NCBI GenBank assembly: GCA_023101725.1
Contig: JALJCO010013439.1
Span: 386,275-450,274 of the forward strand
DNA from: Atherinomorus stipes
Lineage: Eukaryota > Chordata > Actinopteri > Atheriniformes > Atherinidae
Direction of reading: 5' to 3'
DNA length: 64,000 nt
This document shows positions 21,369-39,352 of the stretch, piece by piece (position 1 is the stretch's first letter; the number at the start of each line of letters is the position of its first letter). The position numbers and the translations under genes are program-made. Under the pieces are notes generated by a model. It ran no database searches. It saw nothing but the letters and a program-made list of their open reading frames with translations, and was not told where the DNA came from.

Positions 21369-21446
21369 CCTAATGTATGCGGCTGAACTCTCCGTGAACC
21401 TCCTCCGCTGCTGCCCTTCACATGACCCAGCCGCTGTCTGACATCA
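21369..21446 (-). promoter_or_regulatory. rarb: rarb2 promoter with DR5 retinoic acid response element
   Basis: On the minus strand, GGTTCACGGAGAGTTCA (21400-21384) is two direct half-sites, GGTTCA and AGTTCA, with a 5-bp spacer. These are the half-sites of the classical mammalian beta-RARE. Immediately downstream is CGCATACATTAGG (21381-21369), a TATA-like box close to the mammalian CGCATATATTAGG. Upstream are GGGTCATGTGAAGG (21428-21415), matching the auxiliary block, and a CRE-like TGATGTCA (21446-21439). Order and spacing follow the mammalian promoter as I recall it. Transcription would start near 21345, giving a leader of about 360 nt. The receptor is therefore probably autoinduced by retinoic acid. 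Confidence 0.9.
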
Positions 21447-22182
21447 TCATCAGGGCTGGAAACCAGTACCAAGAGTTCCTCAATTACCAGTGCTGACTGA
21501 AAAACACAAAAATAACTCCTCAAAATCAGATGAAACATTTAAAGAGGTATTTGATCAAGTTTAAGAGTTTTGCACCGTGTAAAAGTTTGGTGTCACCCTG
21601 GGTAAGTTAGGTGTGAAGATGCAGCGGAACGAGAACCAGGTGACTACATTACCCATAATGCACACCACCAACAGCTCACAGCCCGTTTGCAGGAGTTATA
21701 TTTAAACCTTAATTAGAAACAAGTGAGTGTAGGAAATGATTTTTGTTTCTGACCCATTTTAAACAACAGTGAAGTAGGTGTGCGCAGGTGTTTAAATGAG
21801 CTAATGTAAGATAATTGGTTAACAGGACGTTACTAAAACAAAATTGCATAAATCAGTCAAGTTTGAACACAATGACAATGAATATGTTAATATAAACGTT
21901 TGCACGAAAATGCACAATGCTATTTTTTATTGTTGTTCATTATCGTCGTTATATTAAAGATTAATTCTCAGAACTCTTGCAGTTTAGCCTGAATTGTGGA
22001 CTGTTTTTCAACTTAATTGTTTATTTAATACGATGTAAACAGCTTATGAACAAAATGGCCAACATATGTTTGTGGGCCCTTGTGTATGTGGTAGATAACA
22101 GGAAAAATTAGCATGTTCAAGTAGAATTAAAAGGATTTTAATGAAAAAAAAGAAGAAAAAAACACCCTTTACTAATCCCAGA

Positions 22183-22385
22183 CAGAGGTGTCAAAAGTAG
22201 AAGTAAAAGTAGTTTTCAAGTACAAATCCTGCCATGTTTTTGGATCTGCCAGTACATTTAAAGCAGCATGTTTTCACGAATGAGCTCATCAACCTGGGAT
22301 AGGAGCTAATTAAACCCAGCTGGTTCAGTGATTGGTTGGAAAAAACGGGTTTCTTTCTATTTCTACCCAATTTTTGACACCTCTG
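22183..22385. mobile_element. hAT-type MITE with perfect 8-bp target duplication
   Basis: 203 bp beginning CAGAGGTGTCAAAAGTAG and ending in the inverse-type CAATTTTTGACACCTCTG. It is flanked by identical ATCCCAGA at 22175-22182 and 22386-22393. No ORF. Confidence 0.92.
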
Positions 22386-22395
22386 ATCCCAGAAT

Positions 22396-22421
22396 ATATA
22401 TATATATATATATATATATCT
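22396..22421. repeat. (TA)n microsatellite
   Basis: About 13 uninterrupted TA units directly after the target duplication of the neighbouring MITE. Confidence 0.95.
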
Positions 22422-25400
22422 ACTCTTCTGAATTTTGTTGTATTTTTCTGGTCATACATTTTCAATGTCTTAGTAAAAAGGGATGGAAAATGAAAGCAAA
22501 GAAAAGAATAACTTCCAAAAGTGTTATTTATGTGTGTAAAAAAAAAATTCCAAAGAGAAAAAGGTGAAGAATGTGGATCTGGTTAATTTGAGGGAAACCA
22601 TGTCAACTTGCTATATTTCTAGGAGGAGAAAAGTTAAAGGTGGAAGCAGCCTAACGCTGCAGGATGACATTTATTAGCTGCAAGGAAAAATATCACCACA
22701 CCTCTTTCATGTTGGATAGCTGTAAATCCCAGACCCCACAGGCCTCTAATGGTTGAAAGTTTCACCTCAAATTTAACAACAACTTTAACAACTGTTTTGG
22801 TTTTACAACAGGCACTCACATTGTGCAACTTTTAGCAACAGGCTTCAAGCTAGCAGACGTAAGAGCAGCCTACAAGCTCACATCTTAAAACACTTTCTAG
22901 ATCCACTAAAAACTTTTATAAGTTACCTAGAGTAGGATTTATTTTATTATTATTATTCAAAGTTGTCTGAAAAGACACCTCAACTGAACATACTGGGACA
23001 GTGATAGCAGGAGACTTAGCTTAGCCTAGCAAATAGACACAAACAACCAGCCTTCCAACTTAAAATAGAATAATTTTAAACCCAGTTATTATTGTAATGT
23101 ATAATTGAATGTTTTTTTTAAGTAAAACTGAATTAATAATAAAAAAAATTGGTAAGTTTGAAAAATATGCAATTAGTCATTGAAAGTGAAAATATAAGGC
23201 ATCCCTGAAATATTAAGATGTTAAGATTGTATGTGATAATGTGTAATGATAATATACATACAGTATATTTAGAAAATAACCTTGTTATTGCATTCAGGGC
23301 AGATTTTTCTTCCAAGTTTCTAAGAAAGTAAAAGAAATAATCAGAAATAAATTCATTAAACAATACTGTTTATGTGTTTCCAAAGGAAAAAAACACACCA
23401 TAAATAGTTGGAATGAAATAATTATTGCATCTTAAAGTTTCCACTGTGCACATTTATTAAAAGCATTTTTATATGAAGCTTTATTACTTTTGAAATATAT
23501 ATTTTTAGTGTTGTTTTACATCAGATTCGTTGATCTGGCAGGTTCCAAAGGTAAAGCTTCAGATTTTTCAAATTTCCGTCTTTTTAACTAAAAAAACCTT
23601 CTAATATTTGCATGATAAATTTTTTAGACTAACACATGCTCTAATTTTAATCAATAAAAATGATGCTCACTGTTTTCAACTTTTAGAAAAATAGAAAGGA
23701 GGAATTTTCTCAACCTGTGCAACCAATAAAACGATTGGTTTGACTGGATGATTTAAGCAAGAAACTGGTTAAAAGGGGAAAAAAAAAGCTTAATTTATTC
23801 TTCTTTTCCTGCAGAATTTCCAAGAGTCCGTCGGTATCAGTGCATTGATGAGCACTCAGGTTTAAAAAAAAAGCCCATCAAAGCCAAGCAGACAGGAGAC
23901 GTTCCCATATTGATGTTTCCTGATTGGAACATGTGGCCTTTTGCAAAATCAATACTTTTTAGTCTGTCTTTCTTCATTCACGTCTATTTGAATTCTTAAT
24001 TCTTGACTTTAAGTAAGAGTTATTTGCAGTTGGAGAATTCATAATTAAATCTAGTGAAAGATAAAGTAGGTCAGCTGCAAGATGGGTTGGTGGGTGGGGA
24101 AAGGAAATCTGCTTCAAATTAATGGAAGTAATTCTCAGTATTTATCAACTGGAAATGACTGGAAACAAACTAAAAACTAGGATGCACAAGGGAATCTGCA
24201 TCTGCGTCGTCTGTGGTGGCCAAGAAAGAGGCGAAAGCTACTTTATTTGAAATTATACACTTGATCTCCTTCAATGCCACTGCTAACCCCATTGAGGCGG
24301 AAAGGCATCACAGCTCCAATGTTAAAAGAGGCTAATTACTCCCAGTATCTCCCACACTCCAGGGAGGCGAGGTCATGCAGAGGACAGGCATGTGAAACAT
24401 TCCTGCAGCCTGCTGCTGCTGGACCTCCCTCCCAGCCCAGTCTTCCTCTGTCCTCCTTTTCTTCATCTTCATCCTCCCCCAGCTCCTTTTCTGTTTCTTT
24501 CCTCTGTCCCATATGAGCATTGCTCACATTTTGTCCTTGTTCTCCATTTTTAACACTCTTTCCAACGTTTGCTCAGTCATTTATTCTCACCTTGGGATGC
24601 TTCAGCCATTCTTCAAGGATTTTTGTTTTTGCGGGTTGAAGTAAATCAGTGTTTGCATTAACTTGGCAGTCAGCAGTTATCCTGTAAGACGCTGCAAGGA
24701 TCCGTGTTTGACCCTCACATCTTGATGGGTAGTTAGTTTTAACCCAACATTTTAGGAAAATCTAACCTTGATGGTGGGGTTAAAGGTTGAATATGGAACA
24801 TTTTTATTAAAAGGTATATTTTTAAAAAAATAATACCTCCACAGGTTGTTTGGGGGTGTACAGAATGAAAGTACAACATTTCCCAGAAAAATTATATTTA
24901 TTCTAAAAATAATTATAAAATAAATTTTTACGGGTTCGATAATGGCATTTTATTTACGTCTATAAGCCAATACACGCCGCCATTGCAGGTTGCCAAATAC
25001 GATCTCTGTGTGGACACAATATTTCGGTTATTGTCAGGCTTGTACAGGGGAAAAACGTAGAGACAACGAGTGAAGCAGCTGCTTCAGAGCCCTGGAGATG
25101 TTGTTATCTGTTTCTGAGGAGGAGTGACCTGAGAAGAGCAAAACCTGGAGTAAATTTTGGTGAAGACTTCACTAAATGGACCCACATAAACGTTTTCCAC
25201 GGAGTAAAACACGGAAATGGCGACTTTCCTCCTGGATCGGTAAGCTAGCTTGTTTGCTAACGTGGCTAACGTTAGCTGTCGGTTATAAACTCCTCTGCGT
25301 TTTCTTGTTGGACATGCTGCAGACTGTTGGTCACTTGCGTATCGGCAGTGAGCCTGGCATCCCAGCGGCTGGAGTTGTTTTTCTGCCGTTGCAACTACAA

Positions 25401-26936
25401 CCTAGACACACGTGATGTCGCTGTTCTGTCCGTATTCCATATTCAACCTTTAAATGAAAAACTAACGCTCATCATGGTTCTTAAAATTAAACCTGTGTGG
25501 ACAGTGTTATTTGTGAATTTCACACAAATCCATTCAGTAGTTCTGCCATTTTACGGTAAAGGCTACAAATACACAATTCAACTGCATTAAAAGACTAAAT
25601 TCGCAATAGAAATTCTAATCCCACAAAACTGAAAAAAAGGAATAATAAATAAAACTTTCTAAATTATAATTTTGTAGAAATAAAATATGGATTTTGAATT
25701 TTTGTTTAATAAAATAATATAAAAAAACAACAAACAAACAAAACTGTCCCAGACAAATTATAGCACCTTGCTCATGAACGTTGGGTCAACCGAAGTGTTG
25801 CTCAACAAAATTTTCACTCAGAAGCCCCATCATGCTTGTTTACTTGTTTTATTTTTTGTTTGTTTTTAATAATTATGTTGAGCCACAATACAAAATAAAT
25901 GTCATGATGTTCATAAAAAAATTTAGTATTACTTTTGTCAATTTCAACTGATTTCACTGGCAGCAGATTAAAGTATGTAAACTTTCAAGGACAACTGTAT
26001 TACCTCAATGCAAAACATGAAAACAACCATGAAAAGATAATCCACGGATTTGTTTCTACACATCTCCAAATAATATCTGGAGCTTGCAGGAGTTGAACAA
26101 CCTGGTTTTAAGATGTTTTAAAGCAACTTTACACTGTCAGAATAATCTTTTTTCTGTTTTATTTCACAGTTTTTTCCTGTATTTTACTACAAGTCACAGT
26201 TTTTTTTTCATAGTTTGGCTGCTTTTGCGACTTAAAGTCCAGTGCGACTTCTATATCAAAATATATACTATTTAACATTTTTGATTGTAAATTAATATTG
26301 ACTGACCTGAGCCAAGGAGTAAACATTACCATCTAATGTCACATGAGGACACTCTCGGCTTGTGATGACTATTCTGCTCTGAGGGCAAAAATCCCAAAAC
26401 AGCCTTATCTCAGCGAGAGAAGTTCATTTTGACATTTGTACTGCCTGTACGGTGAAACAAATCCTCAAAGAACATGTTTATCCTTCTTAATTATGATGTT
26501 CATGATCATTTACAGGCATTAACTTTGGAATTGGGGTGATTGGGGCATTTTTTTTAGCAGTAACAAATCGGAAAAATCTGAAAATCGACCTATTTTAATA
26601 AATAAATAGGCCTTCAAATTGTAGTCCAGTGCGACTTATAGGATGTGTTTTTCCCTCTTCATGACACATTTTTTGATTGATGCAACTTTTAGTGCGGAAA
26701 ATACGGTACTGAGAAGACTGTAAATTTCCATGTCTAATGTAAAATAACATGAAAAATCTGTACCTGAAAATCCATAAAATGTCTGAATTTTTAAAAGTAA
26801 ATATAATTACATAAGTTGTTATAGGGCTAATGTAATTGAAAAGGGATTTTGAAACTTTTAAATGTTATTTTACTATCAATTTATCTATACAGTTTATTTA
26901 TATTAAACTAAAATAGGTTTTCATTTACATAAGCAA

Positions 26937-27150
26937 TGTTGGCCTAGAGGTTAAAGCAGCAGGTTTGGGGCTGGAGGCAAAGCAAGGCAAGTTTATTTAT
27001 TTAAGAGGACCCATGACTGGGAATGAAGGTGAACCACTGTGGCTCTTTGAGCAGGACCCTTAACCCCAAACTGCTCCCCAGGCACTGGAATACCAGTCAG
27101 TCCACTGCACCCAGTCATAAGTGCAGACTGGCTAAATTCCAGATAAAATG
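26937..27150 (+). repeat. tRNA-derived SINE-like remnant
   Basis: GTTGGCCTAGAGGTTAAAGCAGC resembles a tRNA-type A-box region of teleost SINEs. AGCAGGACCCTTAACCCC and ACTGCTCCCCAGGCACTGG resemble the SINE body. An unrelated stretch around 26980-27010 interrupts it. Confidence 0.55.
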
Positions 27151-29172
27151 TTTTATTGGTATAGTTTTTTTTTTATTACATAGTGACTAAAAAAAAAAAA
27201 CCCCTTAATATTGCATTATATAACCAATTAACAAAAGTAATTGTCATTTTTTGCATAATTTTTAAAAATATTTTGCAATTTTTGACCCATTCTAAATGTA
27301 ACAAGGTGTTAATATCTTTCATAAAACACTAGAAAGAACCAGCAGTAGTGGACATACTCTAAATACTGAACATAATACTTTTAAATCTAAATATATCCAT
27401 ATTTATGCCACATTATGTCTCATTAATTGCATGTTGTGAGCAGCATTTTGAGTTTATGAGTCCAAAATTATAGAGGAAATTGTAACAGCATAAAAATGGA
27501 AATGAGTAAAATATCTGTAAAGTTAATGGGCTCCCAATCCTGGGTTTGTGTGGACAGCATGAGCAGCAGATTCGGGAGCTGCTGAATTCAGGCTTCTTGT
27601 AGCGTTGCCCAGCTGTGAAACGTTTCCCACATTCATTTTGGGCACTTGAGTTCCCGGCATTTTGTCCAAATATGCCGTTGCACCAAATGGTGCGCTGCTG
27701 GTCATTTAGTTGAACTTTCCTTTTGCTTCTTTACAACCAGCTGTAAACCTTGGAGCTTGGCACCGTGAAGGGGTTGTTTATTAGTGTAATATATCTCTTT
27801 ATTTTTACTGTCTCCCGGGATGACAGGAACTGGACAGGTTTAAAAGAGCCCACTGTGAGTTAAGCTCCTCTTTGAGGTTGTATTTCAGGCTTTTATGCAA
27901 GCTGTTAAATGACTGAAATCCAAAACTATTCTTGCTTAATAGCTGCCCCCCAATATAGGACATCCATGGCCAGTATGTTGCACAGCAAAGCCAAAACACT
28001 TTCATATGGGTTTTAAACTCGTGACCACTTTAAAGGTGACAAAAATACAATGACACCACACATTCTGATTCAACTTTTATTAGCATTTACAGAAATAAAA
28101 CTGTTAAATGGTTTAAAGAACAGAAACAGTATATCAAAATTAGCATGCTTTACTTTCTTTATTATCAGATACTTATTAAATTAAAGGAAAAAATCCATGT
28201 GAAATAAATTGAAATTGACAAAAGTAATAAATAAAAGTTATATTAAAAGAATGACATTGATTTTGAATTGTGGTTTGTAAGAAATATTAAAAATAAACAT
28301 ACAAAAAATAAAAAAACAAGCATGATGGGGCTCGAAGCTCAAATTTTGTTGAGCAACACTTTGAGGCAATCACTGCAATCATGTGGTTTTTTTAATGTTC
28401 AAAGAGACTTCTGCACCTGTTAGCAGGTATGTTAGTCCACTGTTCATGACCAAGGTGCTCTAATTGGTCTGAGACAGCTTTGTTTATTTTTTTCAAATTC
28501 TTATTTTAAATACAATTAAAAAGCAATATTTCATTTTACTAAATTAGATTTTTGTAATTTTTTATTTATTATTTCTTGTTATTTGAATTACTATTGTGAA
28601 TTTAGCCTTTTCTTTAACTGGAGGGTATGAATTATTTTGAGAATGACTGTAGATCTAAAGAATAAATATGATGAAAAACATCTAAAAAGCCTAAAAAGTC
28701 AAAGAAAAACATATAGATGTTTAAAAAAAAAAAAATAACAGTTATGGAAATAAATCATTTTGACATCCGTTATTAACATCAAGAGGATTTTAATCATGCT
28801 AGTATTTATGTTACACGACCTGAATAAGAAAAAAAAACAAAACAGTGAATCCAAGTCTGAAATGTTTCTCAGTTTCAACAATGCAAATTTTCAGGGATGC
28901 AAATGCAACTTGAAATAAGAAACTAGCAGCCGACATCCTCCTAGTCGAACAAGGATGTGCGAAACCCACGCGAGATGCAAATCTCATCCAGCTACACATA
29001 GTTCAGGCTTTCACAGCCAGATATGAGCAAAACCACGTTTATTTCGGTATGCTGCGGAAACATTCGCTACTCATGCAATGTTTAGGAAGCCATTAGTCTT
29101 ATATTTGAGCACATACAGATTACCTCACTCTACGAGGACTTCTGAAACCACAGAACTTGTCTGTAAGACGTA

Positions 29173-35251
<6,079 letters not shown>

Positions 35252-37251
35252 TTGAGATTTCACTGAAGACAAAAAAGGAAGATACACAAGAAAATGAGGA
35301 CCCTGTCAGGATGACTGATTCCAGAACACCAATACATTTGGAAATAACGATGATTTTACACATTTCTCCCTTACTAATGAAATTAAAGTGGTTGTGCTTT
35401 GGTTATATTCAGGGACAAACTGGCCATCTGGCATACTGGGCATTTTCCCAGTAGGCCGTTGCGTCGGCACAATTTATCTATAAATTTTTCTGACTGGGCC
35501 AAAAACTCACTAAATCAGTGGCAGTAACAATTTTAAACACCAACTCCTTTCTCTGTGTTCCCTGTGCCTGAGTAATTCACTCATCCCAACAGTCAACATC
35601 TAACTTTATTTCCATGTTTTTGCATAACTTTACAATAAAAACTTTGCTAAACAAGCTGTTTGACACAATCTTATATTCCTAATACAAGAGGAAGGAAGTC
35701 TACACAGCAATAATTGATATATCATACAGAAATGGTGAAAAGACAAAAATTATTGCAAAAGGGCTAAATAAAGACTTCAGATTCAGAAAACAAGAATTTG
35801 AACAAACAAATGAAAAAGCAGCCGTTCCCCCCCCCCCCCTTCTATTTGGTAGATTATACACTGAATGTCCAAAAACAAAGTTACCACCTGAATTTAGCAA
35901 TGCAAACCAACAAGAGCAGCTTCAGCCAGTCGAGTTGATGACCACTAAAGTTTTGTGTCCAAAAACTGATGCAAGCTTTTTATCTGAATATACAATATCG
36001 CTGCTCTTTTTCAGTCATGTTCCAAGATATTTCCAGGATTGCTTGAACTGTGCCAGATCACGAGAGTTCATTTTGAAGCATGACTCGGCCACCAGAATCC
36101 AGACCGTAAAACCTACTGAGAATCTTTGGAATGTGAAGAAAGAGACTTTACACAACGGTCAGACCAAATTAGTCCTGGCTTCGTAGACATTTGAGTTTTA
36201 GTTTGTAGATTTTAATGAGTTACTGAAAATGTATAACTTCTGAAGAGAAAAGTCATTTTCATCATGAAGTTAACAAAAATGCTTTTTTGGCATTTTTGTT
36301 AGTAGATGTGTGAAATAAACAGCACAACTGGAAAAAATCCAAAAGATAATGGAAGATTAAACTCACATGAATCCAGAGCGGAGCTTAGGCTAATCGGTGC
36401 TGGAAGTGTTGATATCAAGATGAAAATGTCCGCTTAACACTGATCTCACTGTTTTCATGTACAGCACTTTGTATTTGTTTTTATATGTGCTGGATGAATA
36501 AATGCGACTTGACTCATCATTTGCTTAAACTAAAGGTTTTGCATGTTTATTTTAAAATATTCAAATGAAGATTCAAGCACAAGTCCCTGTTTTATCAGGT
36601 GTTTTTACATTATCATGTAGTCTTAGGTTCCTGGATGTGTCCACACACTGAAGTGCAATGGAAGGCAAAACAAAATTCATTTTTATAAAAATAACTCATC
36701 TTTGTCTTGTTGAAAACATTTTGCATGGGAAAGTTTCCTGGTGTCTTCAGCTCCAGCAGATTTAAATGAACACGAGTTGATGGAATTCCCTGTTATGGGC
36801 GCAGATATTAGTAATGTTGCTGCAGAGCACTCAGTTATGTCCAACTACTGCAAATGAAAAGTGTCAAAATGTGACGTGCTTCCAGTTTGGGAAAGGGTCT
36901 GTTTACAGTGGTTTAAAACCTCAGTTTGTCAGGGATTTATGCATCAAAATTTAGATAAAAAGTTCTTGTTCATCACTAGAAACACCATCTTCTGTAGGAG
37001 AACTGCACCTGTGCTTTTATTTGGGATTAAATGTGTAACTTTATCAGGAGAAAACCACCACTGTGATCTAACAAGCCTGTCTCACAGCAAAATCGTTCTG
37101 TCCATTTAAGTCCACAAAAACTGTGTGAGAAGGAAAATAACTCCACAGTTGAGCTTGAGTTTCTAAATTGTGCATTACCTTAACGCACATATTACTGAAT
37201 GTGCCACTAAACTAAGGCTCATAAAACCACACAGCTTTTATGTAAATTGCT
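35252..37251. other. Shared intergenic unit upstream of lectin copy A
   Basis: About 2.0 kb between copy A exon 1 and the orphan terminal exon. It is homologous over much of its length to 51014-52569 and 61819-64000 (for example GATGGAATTCCCTGTTATGG and CAAGCCTGTCTCACAGCAAA recur in all). It therefore belongs to the tandem duplication unit. It contains a Tc1-like relic at 35845-36186. No promoter motif was identified with confidence. Confidence 0.75.
35845..36186 (+). mobile_element. Tc1/mariner relic
   Basis: A left-end-like TATACACTGAATGTCC is followed by coding remains DSATRIQTVKPTENLWNVKK. This is a decayed form of the DLNPIENLW motif of Tc1-type transposases, then LHNGQTKLVLAS and a stop. 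An orthologous relic is in the copy C flank at about 62790-63003, so insertion preceded that duplication. Confidence 0.6.
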
Positions 37252-37353
37252 TTAGACATTACTGTCCTCTTCTTTCTCCTCTTGTTTTCTGGGTGGAGTC
37301 TTCCAGTACAGCTTGAAATCCGTCCATCCCCGCTTCCCCAGCATTTTACTGAT
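37252..37353 (-). pseudogene. Orphan terminal exon of a lost lectin copy
   Basis: 102 nt preceded by a good acceptor (ccaacag), coding ISKMLGKRGWTDFKLYWKT, PPRKQEEKEEDSNV and stop. It matches the last exon of copies A-C. No CTLD, signal or tail exon of a matching copy exists between it and copy B. The following intron homology resumes at about 40610 after a 3.2-kb insertion and continues to about 41860 before being lost. The remainder of the gene appears deleted or replaced by repeats. The exon itself is open. Confidence 0.85.
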
Positions 37354-38017
37354 CTGTTGGAGGTGTTAACCTTTCCTGCTCTTCTTCCTGACTGTGGTTA
37401 GGAAGACAGGGGAGAACCATTTTCTCCAGGGCCGAAGTAGCTCCGGGGCTAACTCCCAAACTTAACTCCACGCTTTGAGTCATTGGTGGCACAAAAACAT
37501 AACAGGCAGTTGTTGCTGAAGAGGGGGCTTTATTACCAGGCTGCACTTTATACATAAGCTCTCTGGCTACTGCGGTCACTGTCTCTCTGACTACTCTTCT
37601 CCTTCCTCCCTGCGAATTTGCAAATCACAGGATGTTAAGGGAAGGTACCATGTTTCTCACCTCTGATTGGCTAGGCGGCCTCTCTTCAGATTGGCGATTT
37701 AACTTGGCCCTGAAACATCATCTCACGTTTAGGTTATACAGTGCAGGCTGTGGTCTGTTGGCTCGTTTTGTGATGCGTACATGCTGTACGTCTTTCTCTA
37801 CAGATTCCCCCTTTAAAGTAAAAGAAAAAGAAAAGCGAGTGAAGTTTGGAATTATCAGTGCAGGAGTTATCACTGCACAAGGTGCAGTTAAGTGTGTGTA
37901 AAGGAGGTGGATGTCAATGTGAATAAACAATAAATAAAATCATAAACATTTACAACTACTTTTGACTGCTTTTTGGTTCACTTCCTTTTCATACTGAATA
38001 AGAGAAGTATTGAAAAT

Positions 38018-38041
38018 AACACACACACACACACACACACC
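38018..38041. repeat. (CA)n microsatellite
   Basis: About 12 CA units inside the 37361-40610 insertion. Confidence 0.9.
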
Positions 38042-38269
38042 ATAAACGATCACACTCACACAAGCGCAAAACACCTATCCTTGTATGATAGTTTGACCAG
38101 CTAGCTATCAAGCTAACGTTATTGTGTAAAGTTATTGTTGACTTGCTCCCTACAAACATTATTGAAGATGTGACAGGCAGTAAAAAGTCAGTGATCATTA
38201 AACTAGAGACGATAACCAAGAACCAGGAGTTGTGTTCCTCTTAAATCTACAACTTCACTTGAAACATTT

Positions 38270-39352
38270 AAGCTGTCTCTCAAACCTCACACTTTGCAAT
38301 GCAAAGTGCGCACTGTGTACTTCGTCTTTAGTGCACACTATTGTCGCTAAATGCTGACCCAAACAGAGCACAGCTCTTACATGAAGTGACAGACTAGCAT
38401 TACCCGCTAACGCGAGCTAACTCTACTGAGCCGGTATAACCGGAACAGCTTGGTAGCCACAATATACATTAGTAATTGTGTCTGAGGCTACGTTCACAGC
38501 TTTTCATCCACGTTCACAAGCGTGTATGGTATTTGATTGGATATGCATGCCGGGCCTTTAGGTGGTGCTGTGATAGAACTCCACCATGTCTGGCGCATGC
38601 GTACAATCGTTCGTCTCTGTTCGCTTCAAAATCAAAACTACTATGGTGGTGATGAGGAGGAACTGTGTGGACAGATGAGGAGGTAGAATTACTTCTCCAA
38701 ACGACACTCACTTACAAGCTCGCAATGTGGAGATCCGCTGGGCTTACGTAGTCCGACATTGTCGTTTTATCTGTATTGTGTGACATTACGCGCATGCCAT
38801 GTGAGCACGGCGTCAGCAGGTCTGTGGGTCCACCATCATTTCTGCGTTTTGGACAGTGCAGACGACGGCGCAACAGCATCGCGTCCTCAGGAATTCCACT
38901 TTGGAATGCGTCTTCAGATTTTTGCGTCTTCAACCCAGAATAACGCCGTTGCCGTGTGAACGAAAGGCACTTCTGATGAAATATTTTGTCGTTTTTACCC
39001 GCAGTCGTCCTTGTGTAAACAGCCCCCAAATCATTTCATAAACATTACTGAAATCAGTACACTGTGATGCAGCAGGGGTCGCCACCGCTTCGTTTACCAC
39101 CATTATTCAGCTCTGAAAGCAGTTCGAAAGTCCCGCCTCTTCCTCTACGTCAGCAAGATGGCGTCCGTTCAGTGCGAGTAGTGTGCTTCATTCTGCACTT
39201 AATTTTTGGCCATTATTAGGGCAACATCCTAGTACTTTCAGTGCACTGAATTTTCACTTAAATTACAGCATGACTGCACCATACACTCAAAAAAAGTGTT
39301 CGAAGTGTTCGAAGTGCTAAAGTGCGCGGTTTGAGACACGGCCTTACCTCTG
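38270..39352. repeat. Nested TIR elements
   Basis: The outer pair is GTCTCTCAAACCTCACACTTTGC-type sequence at 38274 and GTGCGCGGTTTGAGACAC at 39324. An inner unit at about 38485-39030 starts GGCTACGTTCACAGC and ends TTGTGTAAACAGCCCC. Both are non-coding. Confidence 0.5.

Larger units (their letters stand above)
21447..29172. other. Intergenic region between rarb promoter and lectin array; no gene recognised
   Basis: AT-rich, with a hAT MITE (22183-22385), a (TA)n tract (22396-22421), a polypyrimidine tract (24420-24512), a GC-richer block of unknown origin (24950-25440) and a tRNA-SINE-like remnant (26937-27150). Positions 28770-29172 are the 3' flank of lectin copy A, homologous to 48355-49347. 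On the minus strand an AATAAA for copy A lies at 29043-29038. Confidence 0.6.

Noticed and set aside
24274..24527. ORFs over the polypyrimidine tract
   Set aside because: Low-complexity Ser/Lys/Glu products of a CT-rich tract in both directions.
25000..25440. Possible first exon and CpG-type promoter (ATGGCGACTTTCC, gt after CGG)
   Set aside because: Looks promoter-like with a potential donor, but nothing downstream on the plus strand continues it and similar GTTAGC/GCTAAC-rich sequences are common in repeats here.
27523..27705. 60-codon minus-strand ORF near 27.6 kb
   Set aside because: No domain, starts without supporting context, not repeated in the lectin copies.
38712..39041. 105-codon ORF as a gene
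   Set aside because: Falls within nested MITEs, with overlapping open frames on the opposite strand.
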